From NCBI GenBank assembly GCA_037176845.1, contig JAYKXP010000058.1, positions 186,001 through 250,000 of the forward strand: a stretch of 64,000 nucleotides of DNA, given 5' to 3'. Source of the stretch: Paramarasmius palmivorus (Eukaryota; Basidiomycota; Agaricomycetes; Agaricales; Marasmiaceae). Under the pieces are notes generated by a model that did no database searches, was not told the DNA's origin, and saw nothing but the letters and a program-made list of their open reading frames with translations. Both the position numbers and the translations under genes were made by a program. Of this stretch, positions 43,417-55,145 are shown piece after piece; within the stretch, counting starts at the first letter, position 1; every line of letters begins with the position of its first letter.

Positions 43417-44952
43417 ATGGAGTCATCAATCCCTAAAGAAGTGCTCGATCCCTTACTCACAGTCGAACGGGACATCATTTTCCCGATAACCACGTTGTCG
43501 GTAGGTTTCGCTAGCATCGATAGGATCTCTCGTTCCAACCTTAATAACGTTCTCTGTCTAGGTCATGTACTTCGTCTACGGTATGTCTTAAGTCATCTTG
43601 GATCAATTCTGGAGTAATGTCGCTTGACCTAGGCGTCTATGTTCACCTCTTTGGAACGTACTTGTATTTGACACTGGGTTGCAAGCAACGGCTCGATGGG
43701 ATGACTACAAACAAGCTGTACCTAAGCCTTGCTTCGGTTCTTTTCGTGTTGGTCACAATGGTCATTGCGGACGAAACCATTACCGTGGTGCTCTACTCCA
43801 AAGTTTATTTCGGCGCAATAAAGACAGGAAACTACCAAGCTGTAATTGAGCTTTTGGCACCTGACAACCCGGAGACATTAATTCTTCAGTGAGATCCCTG
43901 CATTCTACGGTCTGTGGTCATTTGGATCTGAATTTGTTGGTTTCCAATCTAGAACCTTTGGCAACTTAATCCCTGTTTTATCCAAGTAAGTCCTCGACGT
44001 CAAACTAGTATCAAGGCTCCTGGCTGATGTGCCGATAGTATCACAGCAGACTGGATGCTTGTTAGTACCTATGCCAATCTGCACGATAATTCAAACATCT
44101 AAACGCTACAGATACATCGTTGTTATACCATCTGGGGATCTAACAAACGAATTGGTGTACCCTTGGTGTTAGCCTCCGTCCTCGTAAACGGTATCTCTCT
44201 CTGCACATATATTTCCTTCTCTAGCATTGATCATCATTAGGAACGGGTCTTGCCAGCGTTATCATGTTGGCAATTGGCCTCAACAGTATCTCGGAGCAAT
44301 TATTTGATCAGGCGGGCGTCGTCCTTCAAGCGTTTAGCATTAGCAGTAGTGTGCTCAACGGTATCTTGACTCTTCTAACCGGTAGATTTTACCCACTCTT
44401 TGCGATATTTCTTTACTCAAACCGGCACTCTACAGCTGGACGAATATGGTGGATATCTCGACAAGTTCGCGCCCACGGCACTCAGGTAGCCGATAACCTT
44501 GCACAATCAGTTTGTAGGATTATGTACGTCTATTCATAATTCGTCAATCTCTTGTTCACCCGGTTACTACAGCTTCGAATCAGGAATCATTTACCCACTA
44601 GTCCAAATCGCCGATTTAATCGAGGATAATGCCACTAGCGGTTCAGTAGCATTCCCATACGATTTCTTTCCTCTCATTTCTCTGAGCGCGGTGATTACTT
44701 TCTCTATATCCCCTTACCTTGAGGTGCTAACCCTTCAAACAGGCAATCGCGCCTACTCTCATCATGGTCCGCGCCAAACTAGGAAGGAACGTCGAGAACT
44801 TGCAGACGCAGGACGTTCTTTCTGACGTCCGGTTCAACGACCGGCATGGACGCACGACTATCACCACTGGCGTACAAGCGCAACCTCTCGATGTTGCGGT
44901 GACTGAATTTGGAACTGAGCCTCGAGAGAAATCCGGAGCAGCATCTGTATAA
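43417..44952 (+). CDS. 7-TM membrane protein, copy F (reference member of the family)
   Basis: Ten exons, all GT-AG: 43417-43500, 43562-43580, 43633-43888, 43953-43985, 44039-44060, 44112-44190, 44241-44381, 44436-44523, 44573-44690 and 44743-44952, giving 349 residues. About seven hydrophobic segments are visible. Conserved blocks: VMYFVYG (19-nt exon 2), GVYVHLFGTYLYLT, NITADWML (22-nt exon 5), IHRCYTIWGSNKRIGVPLVL, AGRIWWISRQVRAHG, ESGIIYPLVQIADLIED and IAPTLIMVRAKLGRNVENLQ before a hydrophilic tail with SDVRFNDRHG. The family is common and lineage-expanded in agaricomycetes as unnamed integral membrane proteins; ligand and role are unknown. A receptor-like role is a guess. The frame is intact. 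Confidence 0.85.
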
Positions 44953-45097
44953 TACGAGATGGAGATTTCAAGAACAAGTTCAAACCATCGCCCTGTTTCA
45001 ATGAACCAGATATATATGTACAAGATGATACCTATGAATATAGTGACCCCTGCCCTTGGCTCGCCCTGAGGTGAAGAACAAGGAATCCGCTGTGGCC

Positions 45098-45778
45098 TCA
45101 CGAATCAGAGCTTTCCGCGGTGCCATCTGAGGGTCCTGATAGTGATGTTGGCGCCAATGAAGCATTGCAAACGTTTTTGTGCATCTCGAGTCCCCTCTGA
45201 GACGAGAAGTACTGTGAACATCGCGTACACGTCCACTGGCTTGGTTTCCCGTGCTGGGTGACTTCATGTCTCCAGCAGTCGTGTTGCCTGGAGAAGCATG
45301 CGCCGCATCCCACAGTACATCCGTATGATTTCTTGTCCTTTGGTCGATGTGTCAACATATGAGCATCTCGCGTATAACTGCTCGTGAAGACTCGGTTGCA
45401 GTTCGGCTTTCTACAAGGGAAGTTTCGTGGGCGCTTTCGTGTCCCCGATGATGATGACGACGATGACGACGGTGTTTCTGCGGCAGCGGGCGAGTCGTCG
45501 ACATCGAGTGACTTTGGTGTCATAGCAGTTGACAATGAAGAGCTGTTACTAGTACATGGCGATGGAATTTCCAATGAACTGTCCGAACGAACAGCAGGAT
45601 CGAACGGCGAATGACCAGTATTCTGGAGTCCTTCGTTGTTGTTCATACCAGCGCGTGATGTATGCCGCACAGAGGTGGTTGTAACCGGCATGTTCCCGAA
45701 TGAATGATGGTGAAGAAAGTTGTAGCTAGGGCTCGAAACGAACCCGGGAGGATCGGAGGGTAACATGAACGAGGTCAT
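45098..45778 (-). CDS. C2H2 zinc-finger protein, probable transcription factor
   Basis: Single-exon frame; I chose the start MTSFMLPSDPPGFVSSPS (226 residues), since the frame's earlier ATG at 45877 adds an atypical leader. The N-terminal half is Ser/Thr/Pro-rich with a poly-Ser run. Three fingers follow: FPCRKPNCNRVFTSSY...HMLTH (C-x4-C-x12-H-x3-H), YGCTVGCGACFSRQHDCWRH (the Cys-rich second finger common in fungal factors) and WTCTRCSQYFSSQRGLEMHK ending in Cys rather than His (C2HC). The charged tail ends TAESSDS. Likely nuclear DNA binding; targets unknown. It is convergent with copy F, with only 145 bp between their stops. Confidence 0.8.
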   Translation of the reverse strand: MTSFMLPSDPPGFVSSPSYNFLHHHSFGNMPVTTTSVRHTSRAGMNNNEGLQNTGHSPFDPAVRSDSSLEIPSPCTSNSSSLSTAMTPKSLDVDDSPAAAETPSSSSSSSSGTRKRPRNFPCRKPNCNRVFTSSYTRDAHMLTHRPKDKKSYGCTVGCGACFSRQHDCWRHEVTQHGKPSQWTCTRCSQYFSSQRGLEMHKNVCNASLAPTSLSGPSDGTAESSDS

Positions 45779-46971
45779 GCCTAGGCTGCCTGTGTATAAT
45801 ACTAAGTCCCCACTGATAGATAAGCAGCTGACGCGGTTCAGGCTCACCCATATCACTTCCTTTCTGGGGTAGCGCATTGGAAGGCATACCCTCGAAACGT
45901 CTTAACGAGCTTAAGGGGCCTTGTCTCGAACCATCTGCAGGAAGGTTGTCATAAAACCGCTTGAAGAGGACAGTTTGACGTACCGAAGTAGATGTGATTC
46001 TCGTTCTCGATATAATCCGACGGAGCTCGGCACGGCTCTGAAGGAGCTGCTGGAGTTTTTTTGTCAACGCTCTGCCATGTCTCTTTTTGAAAAACCACTT
46101 ACCGGGCCATTGTGCTGTTTGAGTGACGACAGGCTTTCTTGAGACGGAAAGTGTCAAGCCACCACGACCCTCTTTCACAACGTCAAATTGTATACTTGAG
46201 GGCATCTGAGATGCATTGCACTCTGGCTTCAAGAACGCATCTGGGAGTAGTGCTTTAAGCTCGAAGGAAGGCCGCATTGAGAAGCCGCCGCCAGGGATGA
46301 GAATCATCAGCTGATATACGTCAAGTGCTTGTAGTGGCAGCGCGAATGACATGCTCGTCTGAATCAGTCTGTGAAGAATCCAGAGGTAATCGCGGGTACA
46401 CGCTAGTGTCCAAAACTGGATGAGGTGTTGAAGTGGATTCAATAGGCATTATTTAAAGAGAACCTTGACAGCACTTACTTATAATCAAGACCAACAACGT
46501 CGGAACATTAAGTAATTGTGCATTGTAAGCCCTCAGCTTACAGCTATCCGATATCGTGAAAACCCTAGAGACTCTCGAAAAAAAGCGTGCACTCTTACGT
46601 GCCAATCGTGTCCCACTCCACATGCTTGCCCTTTTGAAGCAAGTGCACGAGCGTCGCGACTCGAGAGCCTCGAAAGCCCCCTGGAAGCTCCAACAATGAA
46701 TTGGGGGTAGCCGGGAGCCCTCAGCAAGTGGAAGTAAAGGTAAGCGTGCTGGCGTGATAAGCGACTTAACGGGGGATGCTAAGACGGGAGGGCGGCTATC
46801 AGTCATTTTGAGTACATGACGTGACCGGAGCACTGGGAAATGGTGGTGGAAGTTATGTGAAAAAATGCCCTGCGCAAGGGACCCCTTGAGGGCAGGGCGT
46901 AGTGTAGGGAGGCGCAAGGCTTGAATAAACTGGGCTTGCAGGAGGAGTCGTTGTCGAAGGAGCTCGACCAC
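45779..46971 (-). other. Open frames upstream of the C2H2 gene, uncertain hypothetical gene
   Basis: Two long minus-strand frames lie here: 46971-46453 (MVELLRQRLLLQAQFIQALR) and 46442-45726 (including IQFWTLACTRDYLWILHRL and QFDVVKEGRGGLTLSVSRKP). They could be exons of an unrecognised gene or the long 5' leader of the zinc-finger gene, which the second frame overlaps. A TATA-like box at 47025-47036 sits about 55 bp upstream of the first ATG. Confidence 0.3.
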
Positions 46972-47024
46972 TTCGGAATCGTTGGGTGATGAATCGATGA
47001 AGGGCCGTGCGCGCGGTTCTTTCG

Positions 47025-47036
47025 GACCTTTATTTA
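47025..47036 (-). promoter_or_regulatory. TATA-like box
   Basis: Minus-strand TATAAATAAAGG, about 55 bp upstream of the ATG at 46971. It is one of few canonical TATA-like matches near an open frame here. It supports, but does not prove, a minus-strand transcript starting there. Confidence 0.35.
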
Positions 47037-47456
47037 TACTCGGGACCGAAAGCCCCCATGACGGTTAGATCTCGTTCCTGTCTCGATTTCATCTCGTCCG
47101 TTGGTGTGCATCCGCTTGAGCACGGTTCAGGGAACCTGACTATCTTCATCGCCGCAAATTCAGCAAATCAATATATTATGTTACGTAGAGCGCGTACTTC
47201 CGTGTATTGTAGTACTACCTAAAACCATAAGCACAGGAGAAAGACAAAGAATAACACATCCATGAATCAGAACACGAAAAGTACGCACTGCGTACTGTTC
47301 AAGGAATCACATAGAATAAGAGTACCTGCAGCTGATCAGTGCGACGCATTTAACGTTACGGCGCACGACGATTCGATTTACCATAAACAATCACATTGTC
47401 TTTCTTGTGCTTTTCGTGCATATCTCCTGTGCCGGCGTCTTTCTAGAACCTCCAAG
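47037..47456. other. Short spacer
   Basis: Nothing recognisable beyond short open frames between the TATA-like box and the end of the orphan gene. Confidence 0.45.
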
Positions 47457-49747
47457 TCATGCGCGTGAACCATCGACTGCACCTCCTTCCAATACACTTC
47501 TCCAACTCTTACCCTGAGCTCGCCATGTCGGTATAGGAATCCGCGAACGGCTGGCCTCGCCGATAAGGTAAGGGCGCTTCTGTTGAGAAACTGAGAGACG
47601 ACCACGTAATGGAGTATTGACTCTTGGTTGAACCTTGACCTTGGAATGCGGTATCGCCGCAGGGATGCGTGAAGGCTTGGGCGTAGATGTGGTGAGCGAA
47701 GGCTCAGGGATCGTGACTGCTGCTGCAAAGTGAGATAGTGAAACTAACAGCGTATTGGACGGAGCACTGACCTTCAACTGCCAGAGGTGTATCAAGTTCT
47801 TCCGGCACACTCTGCTTATCGAGAATAGACGAGTTTTCTGTGAATCGCAAATTAACAATGTACAAACGACTGCGAAGCTTTGGGACTAACCATGAACTTG
47901 TTCAAACCGACTTGCCGTTGTCTCGTTATCGATGAGGATATCCCACTCTGGATATCCCAAACTTTGAGCAAAATCGGCAGTGGTAGGGTCAAAGCCATGA
48001 GCGACTTGCCAGTTGCGGATGGCAGTGTAGACATGGCTTGGCCATGTATACACCTCTGGCCCATAAATGTGTACATACGCATGCAACTCTGGAACCCCCC
48101 ATCGCCTACATTCCGCCTCCGTCATCTCAGATCGCCCATTCTCGTCAAGAGACCAGAAGTGGGTTCTGTTTTTCCTCCATGACTTGATTTCAGCCAACGT
48201 CATGGGGAGAGGGTAGATGAAGAGGTAGATGGGCGGGGGTGTTTCAAGCGGTAATAGTCTTTGTCGAACCAAGCGTCTTGTTGATTTGAATTTGAGATAG
48301 ATATCATCTGGAGAATCAATGATACCTATGCAAAGGAAGAATGATGAGTTCAATTGTCGACATGGTGAAGGAGGACATACAGCATTGTTCCTCTGTTTCC
48401 AACATCCCGCAGCCATCAATGATCCTTGAGCTTTGTGACAGCCAACTCTGCTCAAATTTAAGCGAGTCAAAAGAGAAACGAGCATCGACATATGGACCGT
48501 CTAGCTTGAAACTTTAGAAATCAGCACCCAAAACTGAACCATTACGCCCACGCTCACTCACCGAATCAGCCCATCATCCATTACCGTTTTATCCACCAAC
48601 CCCTTCATATACCGCATTCGCCACAACGCCTCACCATCCCGCCACCTCGCAACAGCCCCCAATGAAGGGGAGTAAACAGTATCAATGCGAAGCCCATCTC
48701 GAGTTTCCGGTGGGATGTTGAGCGCTCCTTCACGAAAAAGGCTTTTGAGCGGCGATGGTGAGTAACGATCCCATGCGCATTCCATAATGAGGGGGTCCAC
48801 CGTTGAAGGGAATTGGAGGAGGAATTGAAGGAAAATGTCCTCTTGTAGCATCTCTACTGATGATGGGATATGAATTTCATCGATGATTTCAACAGTTTCA
48901 ACCTTGAAGCTAGGCCCCTCGGGTCCCTTGATCAGAGTCCCTCTAGTGTCCAACCATATCTCCCAGTCCCAGCAACCCAATTCCTTCTAAAAGAATGGTG
49001 TGTTAGCTTTGCGGGCACAGAAAACACCAACTTAAGGACGCACCCGCAAGAACTCAACGTATAGATCCCCCCAAAACGAGTGTGTGTGGAAATGCCCAAT
49101 CGGGACAAGTTCTATTGCACCAACTTGATCAGTATATGACATTACTGAAGAGGGAGGACTCACCGTCATGGAAAATCAAAAATGGGACGTTGGATCGGTT
49201 CAGGCCGTAGAGTTGCCATGCGTTGACGGACCTATCTGGTTGTCAGTGAAGTTGTTGGGTGGGGAAGGCGGTAACGAGCCTGTTTTGTGAAAAGTGACGG
49301 AAATCTTTCTCCCAGAACTCTTGTGCCTCCGGGCCTTTGTATTCGATGGCGGTGCACTTGATTTTTCGCTCGGGTAATACGACGCTGTAGATCGTTTTCT
49401 GGGTCCTACATGACGGACAACAGCAGCCTGGGATACCATTCCGATGGACCTCCTCCAAAAGATACATGTCCCCTGTCGTCACCCGTTTAAACTATGATTT
49501 TCGTGTTCAGCTCATGACAATACATCACAGTAGAAGGACATACCTCGTCGTATTCCGTAGGCTCCGCCAGTGAACTGAGATAGACATCTCTTGCTGTGAA
49601 GTTGACCTGGTCGCGCGATACGTTGTTGACGGCTGGACCAGCGACAATGACCTGCGAGGCATTGAAGCTCATTGTTGGCGAGGGATGACTAGGGCTGAGG
49701 ATTTCGGTGGTGGTAGTTGAACGTTGAACAGCAAGAGAGGCAGGCAT
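47457..49747 (-). CDS. Multi-exon agaricomycete orphan-family protein (NNVSRDQ N-terminus)
   Basis: About eight exons. The start MPASLAVQRSTTTTE lies at 49747, with an alternative ATG at 49672 (MSFNASQVIVAGPAVNNVSR, DQVNF). Downstream exons read TGDMYLLEEVHRNGIP, KCTAIEYKGPEAQEFWEKDF, SVNAWQLYGLNRSNVPFLIF, LGCWDWEIWLDTRGTLIKGP, IHIPSSVEMLQEDIFLQFLL, TRDGLRIDTVYSP and GLVDKTVMDDGLIRF, then WRKNRTHFWSLDENGRSEMT and a Pro/Ser-rich tail ending GGAVDGSRA. I recognise this as a multi-copy family of unnamed mushroom proteins without an assigned domain. The NNVxRDQ signature also occurs at N-termini of some mushroom NLR-like proteins (from memory, weak link). One intron (donor near 49279) appears to be GC-AG. 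No damage seen. Confidence 0.6.
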
Positions 49748-51819
49748 CTCACAGCTTTATGGCTGTTGGGTGTGTAAGAATGGTCGGTGATCTTCAGTGG
49801 ATCTGTAGTAGGCGCTGATTATGCCTTGGAGACCACTGGAGGGAGTTGAGCGTCGCAGGTAAGGTGTTACCTTGCGGTACTTAGGAGGATATAGAAGTGG
49901 ACAGAACGACCGAGGCGAAGATGAGTGCAGGATGGAGTTGGCGGCTTTGGAGAGCAAGCCGAGTTCTCATAGTGTACACAATGAGTCGCGAATTTGGCAT
50001 CGTCGCTTTGGTTGCCTACTGTGCAAAACTAGAAATTAAAAGTTAGCTTGAGGCGAGCTTGATGAAAAGTGGTAGAGCAGGCAAAGTACCCACCGAAACC
50101 GAAGCGTCTAACCGTTTCCTAATAGTACACCCATATACTTGTAGGGTCTCTGAATCGGATCTCTAGATCTCAATGCTCGAGTCGCGAGTAACCTCTGGTG
50201 TCTGATCCTAAGCAACGGGTAATCGACTTGGGGCTTTGATACTCGAGACAAAACTTCGAGGATACTGGTAGAGTAGAAGAGGCGGCAAGGCTAGGAGAAA
50301 GCCGGGGGAAGGCTGCCGGCGTCCAAACGGTGAACTAAGTTCTAACCGAGTTCTAACCACCATCACCATTACCTGGCTACCTTCTTCCTCGTCGTACTCC
50401 CAACCATGTCTCTTGTAGGAACTTTGCGTTTCGCAGCTCGAGTTGAAAAGCCCTGGAAGTTCCTATTCATAATATCTTCAATGTCAACATGCTCTTCATG
50501 GGATACGTTCGAGCCCCAAAGAAACTGAAGCCGTTGTGCTCTCCTCCGTACAGAACAGAACCACCAGACTTAGATGCCTGTCATGGTAACCCTCTCGATT
50601 CCTATCCCCGTCCCTCTTTTTTTACGACTATCCGAACCTGTCTTTCATCATCACGTTTGATTCTCGCCTTCTATGGCAATCCAACAGGTACATTATCTGC
50701 GGGTCAGCGTTAGATCGGGAATACAAGTCAGAGGACTGGGCGAACTGGGAGCAATATATGAAGAAAGTATGGGCAACTAGCAACTGCCGGTCTCACTCGA
50801 GTGTAGGATGCCTACGTCCCAGAGTTTCGTAGATCTACTCTTGACTTCCCACTGGCAGGTGAGCGATTCCTTGTTCAGAATCTCGCCTCAGGTATCTAAC
50901 TGCCTCATCCAGGTTCGGCACTCCACCATCATGGATCCGTACGAACACTGCATTTGGGTATCAATAATTGTCGTCCGCATTGCCAGATGGTGCTCCCCGA
51001 AATCAGGGCTGGTACCTTGGAGGCTGTCGCTCGTCGCTACCAGAGATTTGAGAGCCCCAAAAATGATGGTTTGCGTCGTCCGCCACCGACGTCATTCAAC
51101 GGTTTGTGTTGGAGCCATTTCTGCTTCTCCTCGACGCTGAGATGCAGTTTTGATCGCGATCAAATTCTCGGAGTCGAGTCGCGGAGATCCTGCTGTTGAA
51201 TACAAGCCATTCCACTAATACCGCGAGTACAGAATACACATGGCTCGATGGATTCTAGCCTGGTTGAGGGCCACTGGGAACTTTCAGCCGAACATCGAAT
51301 GAGGCTAAGGTGCACGAGCTAGTCCAGCGTGTGTTTTCGTGCGTCTAAATCCCAGGTATCAATTCCACAGGTCAATAGAATAGATCTGGCAGCCATGCAC
51401 GATTTTATGGTTGCCTGTGCAACCTCATACCGCAAGGAATGCGATACATACAATCCGTCTATCTGATAATCAAACGCGATGGTTTGTACCCCAACAGACG
51501 TATGGGGTTCACACCAGTTGTGTCACCTCATTCAAGACGAGCATACGATCTAGATGCGGACCTTTGTCTTCTGTTAGGGTCTCCTTCTGACGCTGCTTTC
51601 TAGGGACTCGTCCTGAATAAGTAAGAATTAGTGATAGCTCCAATCTCAGCCCGCTCCCAAGTCGCCGCCTCCCATGCGGTATCATCTCGTACCGATACAT
51701 CGATTGGGGACATCACGCTCTCCCCTTGTTCGCCCATCTATCGCTTGCACCCGAGTGTAGTCAGGCCCTGATCGACAATGGATATAATAATGGGTATTGA
51801 CCAACCCTTCACCATAATC
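49748..51819 (+). other. Spacer with degraded gene remnants
   Basis: From about 50405 a plus-strand frame reads MSLVGTLRFAARVEKPWKFL; further pieces are ALDREYKSEDWANWEQYMKK (about 50709) and VLPEIRAGTLEAVARRYQRF (about 50990), each in a different frame. They look like exons of one decayed plus-strand gene of unknown family. 49.75-50.4 and 51.2-51.8 kb hold nothing recognisable. Confidence 0.35.
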
Positions 51820-53279
51820 ATGGCGCAGATTCCTGAGGTATTCGCGCCTTTTCTCATAGTTGAAGAAGTCATCATTCTACCGATATCCACACTCTCGGTA
51901 GGTCTCAATCTTTCGTCTTACTTTTCACTCTAATGACTCTTCCTACCCAGGCCATGTACTTTGTCTATGGTATATCTCAATTGTATCTAGAGATTCAAAC
52001 TGACGCTGACTCAATTTTCGTGCCAGGCATCTACGTTCTTCTTTTTGGGACATACTTATATGTGATGCGAAACCGTGAAACAAAGCTCGCCGATGCGTCT
52101 GTCTCACACAGGCTCTACCTGTGGTTGACAATATGTCTCTTTGGATGGTCAACGGCGCTTGTCGTGGTCTGTACCATCATACAAGTCAACAATTCTGCGA
52201 TGTTCTTTGACACGGTGGACACTGGGGACTATCAAGCCTTTGTAAGATACTTGTTGCCCGTTAGTAATGCGAGGATGACAGTACTTGGGTAAGCTTAATC
52301 CACCTTCGTATCCGTGTTTATTCTATATCCTGACCTGCATGGTCATCTTCAGCAGACTGACGTATTTCATTCCCGTCTTTCTCAAGTACGTGTGATTGTT
52401 TTTTCCCTTACTATGCTCGTGCTGACCCGTCGATAGTATTTCTGCAGATTCGATGCTTGTCGGTCTTCCATCTTTTCAGTCCAGAGACATTATCAATTGA
52501 AAAGCCAGATCCATCGTTGCCACACAATCTGGGGTTCTGACAAACGAATCGGCGTGCCGTTGGTGCTGATGTCAATCATCATAAACGGTATTCCTCTTCT
52601 CCGGCTTGCTACATCTCCGTTGACAATGCTGTCAACCAGCCCTGGGACTTCTCAGCACCACAATGACTTTTGTCGGCCTCATGAAGTATAGAGAATCAAT
52701 GCAACTATATGATCAAGGAGCTACCATGTATGCTGCGTATGAAACCAGTATCGCTGCGTTGAATGCTATCCTAACACTTCTTACTGGTGTGTTATCCTTG
52801 GGCTTTCTCGCTCTCTTGCACTTTGCTTATCGATACTTTGCCCAGCTGGACGCATCTGGTGGATATACCGACAAGTCCGTGCCCATGGTATCCACACAAG
52901 CGATAAACTGATGGAATCTGTCAGTAGGATAATGTGCGTTTCCTCTTTCAAACTGCGAATCTGATCGAAGCTAATACCATCACCAAACTTGCGCCATTCG
53001 ACTTCTTTCCGATCACGAATTTAATGATTGTAATCACCCCTTTGCCTTGTTTCCTACCATGGGACACTGATCAACGTTTGTTAACAGGGAATCGCATCTA
53101 CCCTTGTCATGGTCCGAGGCAAACTTGGCAAGAATGTCGAGAGCCTGCAAACGGGAGGCGTGGTTTCAGAAATTCAGTTCAACAGTCAGGCTGGGCCCAC
53201 GACTACCACCTCCGGACACACGCAGTCCCTCGATATCGCACTGACGGAGGTCGAGGTCGAGCCTCGGGGGAAGGTATGA
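51820..53279 (+). pseudogene. 7-TM membrane protein, copy G, with an internal deletion
   Basis: Starts MAQIPEVFAPFLIVEEV and keeps exons 1-8 in order (AMYFVYG, GIYVLLFGTYLYVMRNRE, NISADSML, IHRCHTIWGSDKRIG, AGRIWWIYRQVRAHG). At 52927-52950 the donor ATAAT/GTGCGT is followed within a few bases by CTCTTTCAAACTGCGAATCT, which encodes LFQTANLIEANT. The rest of the intron, its acceptor and the codons for the usual ESGxxYP are missing. Reading on gives a frame change and early stop. The last exon is otherwise preserved (VRGKLGKNVESLQ) and ends VEVEPRGKV then TGA. It is probably non-functional, or would need skipping of exon 9. Confidence 0.75.
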
Positions 53280-55145
53280 ACAGTGTCTGTATGAGTGTTT
53301 GATTGAGTCGCGCAAGCTGGACTTGTAAAGACACCCCAGGGCTCAGAACAATGCCTTGGTTGCTATTTATTCGATGTACATACTTACAAATCTATAGGGA
53401 ACGATAATTGAACAGATATCTGACAATGGAAACTCGATGAGTACCCGAGGTGGAATGTAGCACGAAGAGGAGATGCGCAGGAAATCCAGGAAATGCTGAG
53501 ATTGGCTGGTGTCGCGCCCGAAAGTTACCGTCAAACTCTATTCTTCGATTTTGACGTATTCCGTGTTCCCGAGAAGATAGCTTGTACTGAGAAGGAACGA
53601 GTTACGAGCGGCTAGCCAGGGTGTCTGGGCGAGAAATAGGTATTCAGGTCCTCAGTCCGGCTGAAAGTGGCTATATCGCATTATCGCATCGAACGCATAG
53701 TTGTTTAACTGGAACGGATATACATCTGCGAGAACATTAGTACAATGTATGGACCATGTACAGTCCGAAAACTCACTCTATTTGGAACCGTTCTTCACGG
53801 TATGTTCTCGTTCTCTCCTAGTCCCACCCATTTTCGCAAGTTGCGCATGGACCCACTGGCATGTTTGATTAGGTAGCTCTGCAAGCAGTCTTTTTCAGGC
53901 GGCAGCGAGTGATTGGTCTTCTTGATAACGGTGTAAAGGTGAAAGAAGATCTAGTACGGTCCGAGATATCCCGGCCGGGACCGCTGTTTCCTCATCCATC
54001 ACATGCATGCATTCAACCTGCTAGTTCAAGCCATTGCTCCTTCCTCCCATTGGATTATTGTCAACCACACAAACATCTCCGTAGCCATCCCACTATTGCT
54101 TGAAGCCGTCTACAGGTCAAATATGCTCGTCAATGTCCAAAGAACGAAAAGAAAAGTGATGGGAGAATTACTCGTCTTGGTTGGCCAGGGAGATACCGAT
54201 GCGTAACGGAGACAGTCGAGCGCGATAACCCCTTACTTGGAACAGCCGCCTCGGTGGTTGCGATAGAAAAGACCTGGGTGGTCCATGCTCTGCGCATACT
54301 GCCTCATCTCAACACCTTTCTCCTAGGTCATCTGCCTTTACTCCCTATTTAATGCCAGCACACCTCCGCATTTTCCACTCCCCAAATGCGTCCGACATCC
54401 GTGTCCGCTCGCGTCGAGCCTTCTCTTCTATCTCTACGTTTTTCGAAATGTTTAGATTACAGGGGATGTTGCTATCGCTCTGGTCTGCTCAACCGATGTC
54501 GTCATGTGTTTCATTGCCATAGACGAGGGTTTGGGTAGCGGGGAGTGTATCAGGGGGAATTCGTTGAAGACCTTACCTCGAGGCTAGAATCTTGTGTTGT
54601 TTTGTGGCAGGTTAGGATGGACGGAGGACACGGCTTCGTTCCATGGATTAGCCTGTAGAACAAAGGAAGCTACTCAGCTTGCATTCTAAATTGATGCTCA
54701 AATTGGACCGAGAGCGATGCGATGCCGAAAGATGATCGGATTGTCCTGTCGATCACAGTGCAACGAGGACTCTGATCGCCTCAGCCGAGGTGGTATGTAC
54801 CCTTCGTCGAGGGTGTCTTGTTTCTTTTAGCTGACTGTGTATAGTTGCGTTGGATCTTGAGCTGCAGGTCAGAGCTAAATCCTCGACGAATCCCTCGCAA
54901 GATTGCATAGCTAGATATCACTGCACATAGGGTCTTTCACCAAGCCATCAAGAGGATCAGAACGATGTCATGGGCAACCCATAGACAATACAAACCATGC
55001 TCTTCGGGACTGAGCCGGCATCGCATTGACTTTATGGTGCATGCTGTCTTTCGGCTCATAAGAGCTGTGGTTGTTGCTGCCTAGACTTCAAAGATAACCC
55101 ACAAAGCTCACCCTTGTGGAACGAGCTCATACATCCATTGCGATT
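53280..55145. other. Spacer between copies G and H
   Basis: No gene recognised. Short plus-strand frames near 53.9-54.2 kb are anonymous. I could not match it to the R cassettes with confidence. Confidence 0.45.
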
